Shown piece by piece: positions 37,955-50,400 of a stretch of DNA of 61,180 nucleotides. The translations under genes and the position numbers were made by a program. The notes below the pieces were generated by a model. The model saw nothing but the letters and a program-made list of their open reading frames with translations. It was not told the DNA's origin and did not search any database. Where the stretch lies: the NCBI GenBank assembly GCA_002633005.1, contig NMRA01000174.1, positions 642,867 to 704,046 on the forward strand. The letters are read 5' to 3'. The first letter of the stretch is position 1. Each line of letters opens with the position of its first letter. This DNA comes from Phoronis australis (Eukaryota; Phoronida; Phoronidae).

Positions 37955-38447
37955 CAAGGTATATCGAGCGCAACATAGGTGGGTAAAAAATAACCAAGTT
38001 CAATGTAAGATAAGATCAGAATGAAGCGATTTAACCAAAAATAACAATGAGTACTACTCTGGCTGCAGTGTAAGCATAGAAAACCAAAAGACTCGATGCG
38101 AACTTGCCGTATTACGACTTGATATTCTGTGAAGTGTTGCAAAATTACATGTGCGAAACGGGATGTCCTACGAAAATAGTCGACATAACAATACCAGTTC
38201 AAGGCTGACGTATGCATGAAATAAGTCGACACTGAAACGGTGCTGCTCTGGACACAACGTAAATGCTGCAAATTGTCCTCTCCAATGCCGTGGCTATGAT
38301 AATGAATTAGAATCAAGATGTTAGTCTTGAAAGGACCACTGCAATAAATAGACCTCTTGTCATACACTGATGTCGGTTTGAATGTATCCAAAGAACGGTG
38401 ATAGGGATAGTGTGTGAGGTACATATGAGTGTACTACACAGTCCTAG

Positions 38448-41400
38448 TCAACCATAAAAATCAAAGTCGTCTTCTTCCTCCGATTGTTTTCCTGCTCCTG
38501 TGCTGATAGCAAGGTCAAGGTCGGAGTCTGTCTCAATATCAGAACCTGTTCGTAAAGCAGCTGTAATGAGAAGAATTTTTTCTATAAGATGTTTGAAAAC
38601 TTTTTTTTCAAATCGTTCTCGAAAAATCAGAGTGTTGATCAAAGTTCTTGAAAAAAATTTAATCTGACGTCATAATTGGAAGAACACACTTAGTATTTGT
38701 GTCCACATATATGTATGTCTTTTGAGAGTGATAGTTGTTCTCAGTATACTGACTAATTACATGATGGAACATGAGGCAAGAGATGTACACAGCTGGAGTA
38801 TACTTGTTTTCGACATTGTGTTTCTGTGTGTCATTTCACTGAGCAAAGTCAATGACTTACTTTAGATTAAACACAGTCAATACTACATGATTATCAATAA
38901 AGATGGAGGAAAATAAGATATATGAAGCACCAATTGCAGTGAGGGAACTGACATCGACATTGAAATAATATGGGAAAATATGGAACTACATTCAGTAAGG
39001 TGGGTTTGATGAGATCACGCAAGATACTGTTAGCTTGCAACCTTCGAAGAAAAATATTTGCCACTGAAAGTGACTATAAAATAGTTATACCGGACTGTTG
39101 CTGCTTGCATTGCAGATTTAAGACACAAGAGCCTCAAGAGCACAATGTCAGTGATTCTTGTCGACTTATGTCCTGTGTGAATGTACAAAGCAAGTTCAAT
39201 TGCGTAACATAAACGTACGTGAAACCTGCAGCCAAAAAAGTTAACTCACCAGGTTTTTTGGCAGTACCACTTCTGGTGCCCATTCCTGTTGCCAGGGGAG
39301 ATAATGGAGAAGTGCCACCTTTAGTACTGCCACTGCAAAAAGATAATGCCGGCTATCTCATTATAAGCTCTACTATGACTCATGCACTTTGCAATGTAGT
39401 GTAGATATTTTCAATAACAGAAAACCACAAATAATAACACTAGCAGCATTATAATATGTAATTTGATCATAAACCTGCTTTCCATAACAATAATCATTTT
39501 TTGATTCAAACAACTAACCATAACAAAAGTTGTCTTGATTTGTTACTTGTGAGAGTTGTTCTAAGTATACTGAATAATTACAAATGCATGCAACACATAA
39601 AGCCATTTTAAATCAGAGGACACCACGACTGCATCTTCATAAATGGAAAAAGCCAACAACACTAGATGGAGCTGAAACTTTTACACAACCCAATTCTTAA
39701 GTTGTGCCAAGACATAACTAATGCATAATGTGAACATACCCTCTATTCAGTCCAGATGGCACATAGCCTGGGGAGGAGGCAGCACTGATGTCAGATGACA
39801 TGTCTGGGGACAGTGCACCACTGCGTGCTGACAGACGACCAGAGGAATGCGACCTAATGAATTAATGTGAATTGTTAAAAATAATGTGCACAATGACATG
39901 CCTACAAATAACCGCACCTAGATCTTCTAAATTCAGGACGTTTTATATAATTATAGAAAACAAAGTGCACGCAACAAGAATCAGCAATTTTGTGAGATAG
40001 GATAACTTGTTCGAAGTCAAAGATACAAATTTAATGAAATATCTGCCAGAAAATGTTTGAATAAGTCTTCAAGTTTAAATTAGATTACATTCATTATCTG
40101 GCTGAATTATGGATAATCCAAAAAGAATACAGAACAAAAAAGTTAATACTTGCAAAATTCTTGTTTCTAATTGTGAAATAATATATTTTTGGCTTAATTA
40201 CCAAAGCACGTTCTAAGCAACGGCCAGTTTATACTGAAAGGAAAAACCAAGTAGATCTTTCTTTTTTACCCTAAAAGATGTCTCTGCACAGAAGGTTAGT
40301 AAAAGCAATCTTGAACTTATAGTGACATTACAGGCAGGAAAAGTGTTTTTCTGAAATTAGCCCCATACAGAATCAAACTCATAATCTCGGCGGTCGTAGT
40401 CAAACACTTAGCTGGCGCAGATAAACCGCACTTGATAAATGGCAGCGTATTTTAAGCTTTGCTTTCAGTGAATGGCTGACAGACAACAGCGAGAATTGGC
40501 AATTTGAAATAAAATAACAAAAACGATAGACTTTGTTATTTTATAGCTCTCGTCAAAGCTAACAACTTCAACAACAATCCCCAAAATGTGTTTTTCGGAT
40601 GTGAAACCAATTATGTCCCCAATTAAAAAACAAATATTTGGCAGTCGAGAGAAGTGACCAACACAAAATTCACCTGTGACTGTTCTGCCGACTATGGGTA
40701 CGGGGTGACAACACGGAGGTCACTTTTTTCTCAATGTCGTCTAGAGAGTCGGAGCCAGAGTCGGAGTAGGTCTGTGGCTTAGACTGAGTCCCACTTCCTC
40801 CAAGAAGATTGCGATAAGCAGCGGTCTCTGCGGACATAGAAAGGCAGTTTCACAACAAACGGTTTGAAATGAGAATCCAGCTTATCTTGACGCAATCCAA
40901 AACTATTATGTATCAGCGCAGTATTTTTTCAAATCAAAATACAATTAAACGGTGGATAACTATGTAATTGTTGCTCATAACTTTTGAAAGTCAACTCCAC
41001 TGGAAGCTCAGTCTAAAAGAGGAACAGGTTTTCTTTGATTAGTTGTAGACACACAAGAGTAGGAGAGACTTATTGGGACACATATTTAACCTAGTACCCT
41101 TTGAAAAAATACAGCATTGTATGGATTCTATAATTTTAGGCAAAAATAACTGTCAACATTGCTATTTTTCAAGTCTCATGTGATGCTTGAAATGCAAAAA
41201 AATATTTTTGTTGTCTGATGATGAGATGTGGTGCAGAAAAAAACATGCTAGTTTCTTCTTAAGACTTAATCAACATTTTTGTTAAGAAATTTGACAGCCT
41301 TTTCACCAGACTGTACCCTAAATTGAAATATCTTTACATTTGTATTTTGTTTGTGAAAACTGCTGAGTGAGGAAGCCATTTGTCTACTATTTATGTTGTG

Positions 41401-44400
41401 GAAGTGTAAAACATTTTTTAAAAACTTACGTGAGAGATCAATACCCCCTCCGGGACTTTCAGCATTGAAGACATCTTCATCACTGTCGTCTCTTTGCGCT
41501 GTACTTTCTAGTTTCAGATGTGGTACTGTGGAATAGTGACAAAAAGTTTAGGAGAGGAATAATAGATATGACCTAGATTAACTCAAAATGTAATGACTTT
41601 GGATCACTATTCAGGAATTCACAACTGAGAGTAGATAGGCATGGTGAATTAAAAATTAGATGAAACCGGAATCAAAACAAAAACATGAATGCATAAAAAT
41701 GTTGACCACTTTAGCTACGAATTGATAGCAATTGTTGGTATGACCTGATCATACTGCTTTCCAGTGACTAAGTACAGACGAAAACACAAGGTAATTTTGA
41801 TTATTAACTTGTCTAAAATCAAACTAAGGCATTTAGGACATGTTTACACACAACCACAGAATATAAAGAATGAACTGTAAGCAAACTGTCAAATCACCTG
41901 ATCAGCGAATTGCATTACTTTACAACACCCCTACAGTACACACTCATACCTCCTGTTTGCTTCTCACTAGCAGCTGGTGATAGTGGTGGAGTTGGTACAG
42001 ACTCAGAAGATGATTCCTGGTCATCGCCAGGTGTGCTAAGGATGTTGGTGATTAGAGATATGGCCTAAAAAGAATGAAAAGTTGCTAGGCTGTACAGAAC
42101 AAGAAACGTGGAATAAAGCCACCATTAAAATATTGTTTATTTCTTCTCAGATGACGCTTCTGCTTTGAGACAGATAGGTTGGTAGGTAAACGATTTTATT
42201 TTTCATCTTTCGATGTTGGGTTGTGTTAATTTTTGTTGCAACAAATACATCACATTTACAACTGAAAACATTCCTTTATGTTCACATGAGTAATACTTTG
42301 CAATTTGGTCTGACACAAAGTCAATACCAGAACATGTAAGCAGTGATATTACCACAGACCGATACCATACTGTATAACACACTGTAAATTACTTAAAAGA
42401 AACGTTAAATTATTGATAAAGGGTAACTTATCTTACAAATCATTTCTACGCTGCTCACCAATTTCCACGTACATTTATTATGTCTTGAGAGCCTGGTTTA
42501 ACAAGCAAAGGTGCAAAAATGTCAGCGATGTTTGCTGGGGTCATGACTTTGTGATTCACAAGGACTCTCCAATGACTGTAGAGATTATTCCAAAGGTTCA
42601 TAGCAGATGACGGAATCTTTGTCCTTCAATAACAAACAAAAATAGATCATCAGCAAATCTTGTTTACAGAAACAAACTAAAGTTCTTAATATGGGTAACT
42701 AAGGAATACTTGCACAACTATTATTTCACTATTTAGTAAGGCACGCAAAACAAAGTGAGTTTCATAGTTGAAAAGTTTGTTCACTAGCAGATGTTTTATC
42801 CTATCAGTGGACACACTTAAATCAAAATATTTGACTGTCACACAACTCATAACAATCATATGACATTGCCTAATGTTTCGAGAAAAAACTGACAAACATT
42901 TGGATATTTCCCAAAAAGTAAAACAACTACAACACATATCTAAAAGTCATTTATTGAAAAAATGAAAGTTCAGATTTTATAATGGAAATTCTGTTAAACA
43001 ATATTACTAAGAAAATGTTCATTTTTGTCTGAAATATAACCTTACCTAGTATTTTCTTGATATGAAGCTGTCACTTAAAAATTTCAACATCCGACATGTT
43101 TCGGATAGAATGTTTATTGCTAAAACAAAAATTACAGAGGAGGCAGTGTGGCCTGGTTGATAAGTGCCCGCTTTCTTTACTCGAGGTCGTGGGTTCAAGT
43201 ACCACCAGGTCAAACTGCTAAACCCTTGAGCCAGGTTTCTAGCTCCTCAGCTCGGTTTTAACCCTATATTAATAAAGCATAAAAATATTTCCAGGTGATC
43301 AGCGCAATGGGCCCACATTCGAGGCCTGCACACGTTTGGTACAACGTGTATCAGACCGCCTGCAATTATTTNCGAAACATAAAGAGCAACTTCCGCTTTT
43401 CGAAGTGAACGTCGTCTGCAACGCCGCGGTAAGAAAGGAATTTGCCGCGGAAATTTTATATCAAATCCGATTTTTTTACGCGGAAATATTATAAAAAAAG
43501 CGGAAAGCACATTTGAAAAAAGCGGAAATCCGCGTTTCCGCGGAAAATTCCAAGCCCTGAGCTCCTCAGCTCGGTTTTAACCCTATATTAATAAAGCATA
43601 AAAATATTTCCAGGTGATCAGTGCAATGGGCCCACATTCGAGGCCTGCACACGTTTGGTACAACGTGTATCAGACCGCCTGCAATTATTTATTTTTTTTT
43701 AAAACAGAAATTACTACATACCTCAGTTCATCTTCAGTCTTGAAACTCTTGGCCAGTTTCAGAGTTTTATCAGGCAGGAGGCAACCATCTTCTAAGTCCT
43801 TCACCACCAGGGGGAGCTGATCCAAAATCACCATACTCACGAGAGAAGGTTCTGTTTGGTCAACATTGCCGCCAGTGTTTGCATTCCTTCAAAGTTAAAA
43901 TTTTGTCAATGTGGGTAAAAATGTTTAGACTTTCAGTTTGGAAGCAGCGGTAGACAGGTTATAGCAGACATTTGACATTAGCTTTTTAGCATGGTGAGAG
44001 CAACAAAGCGACTTGCACTTGATCTAATTTCAAAATTCTAGTGTACATTTAAGACAAAATGCCATTTCTTTGATCTCCGGATATTTTGTGTCGCTGGACT
44101 TTTTTGTACAAAGCATTTGAATTATTATCTCAATACATAATCGTCTGTGGTAAGTTAACGACATGATGATGACAAAGAATTTCTAATTTCTGTGTAAATT
44201 CTATTACATAAAATCTCCACACACGACATAGGTGAACTGTAGGTGGCACTGCACATTGTCCATCACATACTCTATCACCATCTAGTAACACACTTCATTT
44301 CGACATGTAGCTGCAATTTTGGAAAATGGTTATTGCCAGGTACAGATTGCAGAAGACTGCAGTTTGAAATCTGTCAAAGCAATCGACTTTCCAACTAGAA

Positions 44401-47400
44401 GCTAGTCTTACTTAGTTCACCAAATTACAAAACAGACCAAGGGCAAATTAGTGTAGATGACAAAATGCTTGGTTACCTAAGTGATACCCATGGATAAAAT
44501 GGATAGCTGCTGTTCACAAGAGGCAGCAGCAATGGGGGGAGCTGGTCTACATTGAGCCAAGTCTGTAGGCCAGGACTCCAAATTCCAGTCTAGCATAACT
44601 AAGCAGAGACTGGGCAGTTATCCCCCTATTAAAATACTGAGCACTGCTTAGGCACTATGACTATTACCTTGGGACATCTGATTCATGTTTCACACAACGG
44701 TGAGTGTCGAATGTTCGATTTGGCTTTACGACAGTACCAAATAATCATGAAAAAGGCAAGTTAACAAATAACACTTATTTTGTATGGTTATACTGAGGTC
44801 AGAATAAAGCTCATAGATATTATTTTTGGTTCAATAAATCACCTCCTTCCTACTTGACCTTACTTGAAGTTGGACCACTTCTGACCTTCCAATAAAATTT
44901 TAACATTATTCAGATTTGAGCAGAATCCTCTGGCAATCTAGGATGCAACAGTTAACACAAAACAAAAACTGCTTAGAATTACTGACATGAATAAGAAACA
45001 CGAGAACCATAGGCATACCTTAAGACAAGAACCATACACCTACCTTAATATCTCCAAACGAGTTGTAGAGGTCGGGATGTCTGTGCGATAGAACCTGCTG
45101 TGGCTAGATATGTACTTGAGACTGTCCTGCACTGCCTCAAGGAGTGCTATCAGGCCACTCTCACTTACAACCACATCCGGACTGGTGGCACTAAACAGCA
45201 ACAGAAGCATGACATCAGCACAAAGACTATGCTGCTTAAATTAAAATGTGTCAACAGCTCAAGTTTTACAGGAAAAAATATCCAAGCAACGAACTAAATT
45301 TAGATAGAGCAAATGTGATTTGGGTTTTTAATATACAAAATATAATGATAAATTTGTAACATTCAGTTTCACAGCCTGATGTATAGTGCATTGGAAATGC
45401 ACATGAGAATGCAACTTTCGACTTTCTCATTTTGCTTTTCCTAAAGAGGAACCAGGTGCAGGTTTTTAAATGAAGCGACTCTGAAGAGATCATCAAGACT
45501 ACATGAGATAACACCATGCATTTCATTTGCATCGACTCCTGAATAACATGTGTTACTTAACAACACAACCTGAATAACAAATTTTGCCTAAAGACCTATT
45601 ACTCACTTCCTAGGACTTTCACCACCAACTGAGGCAAGCTCCTCCCTGTGTGAGGCAACCGGTGACAAAGAGGACTGCTTGACATCTGTTTCCTCCCTCA
45701 CAACTGGGCTCTGTGGGGACACGGAGGGGCTGCTCACCTCAGACACAGTCAAACTGAGGTTGCTGTCTTTGTCTTGATCTTGATGCTCATGTTGCTTAGA
45801 TTCTAATGACAATTATTTAATTCTAATAAGTACAGTACAACTCAAGACACAAACAATGAAATCTTCATAATTATGGACCCAGAGGTGCACATTGCTAAAT
45901 TTCTGGGTTTACGGAATATTTTAAAAGTCTGGGATGAGTTGCACAGAACTGCGAACCATATCAACTGAAATGCTGCTTGACATGAAAAACATTGTTCAAC
46001 AATGACAACTTGAAGCATGAGGATGAGACACCATTGTTGTTCTTCAACACATAACTTTTTGTACAGGTTGCATCAAGTAGTAAACTGTTGAGTAGTCAAA
46101 GCCTCATTGTCAGCTTGTCACACCATAAAAAGCAACATAAAAATGAATGCCATGCATCTATAATGAACTTCAAATGTTTCATATAATCCTGTGAAGGAAA
46201 CATTCTGTGATTTATGGATGTTAACCAACTGTCAGGGTCTAAATGACAACTGGATTGCATACATTTCCATCACTCAATCATTGCATCTTACTCACCAGCT
46301 CCTCTCGGGCTAGTCATTGGTATCTCCTCTCTTCTCTCAGCTTCCTTAGTCATATCCTTGATACCATCTTCCTTAACTAGAGACTGTCGCTGTTGAGTAG
46401 GCAAGCTCTTCACCATTGGATCTCCTGCTTGACCAGAAGGCACGCCACTCTCGTGTCTCAGCTCATCAGCCGCGCGGCTTGCATACTGTCTTGGGGACAG
46501 AACAGAAGCAGACAGATCCCTTCCTGTAGCATCCTGGGCCACAGATTTCCATCGAGGTGATACTTCCGATGTTTTGCCAGTCCGAGGTGTCATGGGACCT
46601 GAGGTGGCAAGTGGTTGATTTGTTTGTGGCGAGACTCTCGCCATGTCAGACACTGATGTACCAACAGCAGCAGTGGGCGGGTTCTGTTGAGTTGATTGTG
46701 ACTGCAGGTAGTCTGTGCGCCTTGGGACCTCATTATTGCCATGGTGAATACGGGGAGTGGTTACGGAGATTTGCTGGTTTACTTGTAACAGTGGTTGGCT
46801 GGTGGAATCCAGCACCGGCGTGTGATGTGGAGCTGATCTCAGGTTTGGTTGAGACGTGATAGCAGGACCGTCTGTCTGGTTGAATGGCTGGTTTGACGAG
46901 TACCCGGGCAGACGAAGATGGTTCGGATAAGGTGCAGCAAGTGAGAGGGAGTCGTTCATTGAGTCAGCAGAGGTATTCCTGTCACCTGCTGCAGTGATCA
47001 GAGGATGGGGCGCAGTTTCCATTCCAGGTCTCAGACCTATCTGTGATGCCATCAGAGTACCTGGTGCATTCTGATGTGGTGTCAGTTCATTTCTAGTAGG
47101 AAAATGTGAAGGCGAACTTTGCATCAGTTGCTGGTGAGGCTCGAAGCTAGCGATACGGCTCTGTGGAGGTCCACTGTTCCACTGAGGCTGTGACATGGAA
47201 TGTTGTGGGGGCGGAGCTGGTGGAATAAAGCCTTGACTGAGACGTGATTGGTCAGGACTGGGATACCAGGATTGAGAGGGTGTTCCATATGACTGAGGTA
47301 AAAGGTGGCCAGGGATCGGCTGATACTGGGATGAAATGCTTGGGCCGGTAAAACTACCCTCTTGTTCTTGACGATTCTGAAATTAAATTTGTCATGCTAC

Positions 47401-50400
47401 TACTTAACTAAATGAAGGAATCCTGACAGATTTTAATAATTACGAGCAAATACAACATTTTTCCATAACAAAAATAAAAATGGTTGATAAAATCATTCAA
47501 AACAACAACTGAATGTGCCCTATCAAATTAAAAAATATTGCATATGCCTGGAGAGGAATTGATCTAGAACTCAAAACGAGATAAGATTTCAAAACAGGAA
47601 TTAATTTCAAATCACAGAATACCAAGTCTCTGACAATAAATAACTTTTCGTGTCTTCCAAGATCTACCTTCACCCCATGAGCATAACTTATGAAGTACAC
47701 TTACATCAGACTGGATATTAAATAAAACAGGATATCAAGTGAAATCTCAAATAATTTAGGACGCAACAAGGCAGACAACTGAAATTTATTTTTTTCTCGT
47801 TTTTCATTTGAGACAAGTAGCACCAAACAAATGCTTTTTCATTAGTTCTACACCATAGCTACAATCCGAAAATGCTCCCAATAACATAAAAACCATTGGA
47901 AAATGAAAAAATCATCTATAGAAAACATTCCAATACCTTAGCTTCCTCCAATTTCTCCATAACACGTTGTCTCCATCTTGGATACAGACGCTCAATGTAA
48001 TCTTCATACTGCCTCTATCAAAGATGAGTGTTAGAAATAGATATAACCAATTTTATTCACTGACAGCCAGTAAGGAGGTAATTGTTGCTGACTTGGCAAG
48101 CCACAGCACTTATAAATAGCCTTGCTTGCATGTGTGTTTGAGGCTTTTGAAAAAAGGTGGAGACCTCAGCTGAAACTGATGAGGGTGGGTGCTTTCTTAT
48201 TCTAGAACATTATGTCCTCGGCATTTAGCTGACATATATAGACCCTTAATAGTGGGATTTGGAAGAATAACTATAATATTTATACTAGAACTGTTACTAT
48301 AAAGTGCTTAACAAACCCACTCCCTGGTTCTTATTTGAGAAGCCTCACTTAATCAAGAATGGTGTTTTTAACTGGTTTTTACCAGGTACATATTCGAGAC
48401 TGGCTCTTATTAAGGAACCATCACAAATATCCAACATTATGGTAAGCTGTCACCAAGCCAGTGTCTTCACATTGTCTTATCATCTGAAGGATTGCTCAGA
48501 GAGGGTTGTGAGTGCAAGTGTTCTTAAGCTCCTTTTAATTCAAGACTAGTTGACAGAACAATTTTTACTGCTGAGTAGTCTCGGGCCTACTACTAACTAA
48601 ACATAAGTCAACATTACGCATGGAACTTAATGAATAGATGTATTGCAGGCACTGGAAATCATGACCAGTGACGTAATGGTTATTTCAAAAGTGTATATAA
48701 CGTGCAGAAGCCAATCCATGGTTGTCAAGTGGAACAAACTCTATTCAAAACAATGTCTACTTATAAAAACTCAAACATAATGTGCAGTTGACACTGTAAC
48801 ATCATTCAACATTAAGTGAGTGCCAGGTCTGCAAAACTGACCTTGTTGAATAAGTGCCGTGTAAAAATGTCTGAAAAATAAGCTCCCGGGCGCTAATAGG
48901 TGACACTATAGCATTTGCAAGTCAGGCTATCAGCAATTAGTTTTCTTCTTTATTACTAGTGAATATGGCAGGGGTTGGATGCCCCAGCTACATATCGCTA
49001 CAACATACCGTAAACTCGCGAGTTAATGCCTATGCCCGGGTAATCGTCCATCCCCGACTTTTTGCCAATTTTCGGGTTTAAGCACCCACTGCTTGAGTCA
49101 TCGCCCACTCCCCTGGCTCAGGGTTTCCCAATTTAAGCACCCAGGGCTTTAACCTGCGAGTTTACAGTAAATAATAGTATATCATACAGAACACTTGTGG
49201 CGTGCTATATACAACCTTCTTCAATCTCAGCCTCTCGGTCTTTGCACGCAGTGCACCCATTGAGCTCTCCACCCTGTCAAGTTCCCGCAGCAACCGTTCA
49301 TTTCGCGCTCGGCTTTTCTTCTCGTCTTCACAAATTTTCTTCCAGTAGACCTGCAGCTTGGCCGCTTCTAATTTTTGCCTGCGGTAAGAACACAACTAAC
49401 TTCAACAACTTGCTAGATAAGGTTCATAAAGTATTAAAGTCAAGATCAAATAAGACTTTAACAAAAGTTCAGATGCCCGTCCTCTTCAATAACACACTGG
49501 TCATACGACTGCATGTGTTGTTATACTTTATTGTCCATGACCTATTGTAATCACTTTTCACCACACCATGCTTGCGAAAGACAACTACAAAAGACTGTTA
49601 AAAATAAAACCGCATTAGGAAATACTGGATGCAAAACTTCATCAAAAACCACATAACCCAAAAAATAATACCTGACCAGTAAAAGACAGAGATTGTAGTT
49701 AATTCTTCACTTATTTAGCACACAATATGGCCGACCAGTCAAACTCTGTTTTGTCAAATTTCTCCACAAAAACAAAGGTTAAGAAAATTTTAGCCTATTA
49801 CTAGGCAGCACGGTTTGTACTGTGTGGTTGTCATAAAACAAACTTTTGGTAAATTTTCCATCATTCACAGCAAAATATTCAGCCCTTGAAAAATGGAATT
49901 TTACAATTTTTGCAATTGTGTGAAGAAATGCTTTCAGGCCATGTATACAATAAGAATGAAGTCATGTGGTGCTTCAATCAACTTAAAACTACATTAAAAA
50001 AGAAAGTTAAGAAACAGAAAACTTACAATCTTTCATCTGACTTGTGGTACATTTTGAGCTGATGTGATAGTTCCTTTCTTTTCTGTTCACTGGAATGAGA
50101 AGGAATTGTGAAATTTTATATGAATTTTAGTAAGAGTGCAACAGCAGATGGATACATGTGGCATAAATTCTTTTGGTTGTCACTCTCGTTTTTTCTGCAA
50201 AAAGAAAATTAATAAAAAAGGTCACAAAGTGTCACACTTAGATGGTAATCTCTTGATAATTCACAAAAGGAAGATGATGATATATCACAATTAATACATC
50301 TAAAATATTTTTTTAAATTTGTGCCGTGCATAAAAGCCTTGATAACTCTTTTTCCATAATTTGGCAATTGAATTATCACAATATTTACTTCAAAGATAAT

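Larger units (their letters stand above)
36121..38447. other. Tail-to-tail 3' region of PGGHG and KIZ
   Basis: Holds the 3' untranslated regions of both genes. It contains a low-quality gap of 13 Ns (37276-37288) followed by a C run, and at about 36900-36975 a CTCGAGTAAAAACTC-type repeat related to the one at 18.1 kb. No further gene is visible; the frames at 36679-36861 and 37719-37901 lie within the predicted PGGHG 3' untranslated region, and the one at 37954-38424 is antisense 3' sequence. Confidence 0.6.

Noticed and set aside
46557-46859. Plus-strand 100-codon ORF
   Set aside because: Antisense shadow of the large KIZ exon 5.
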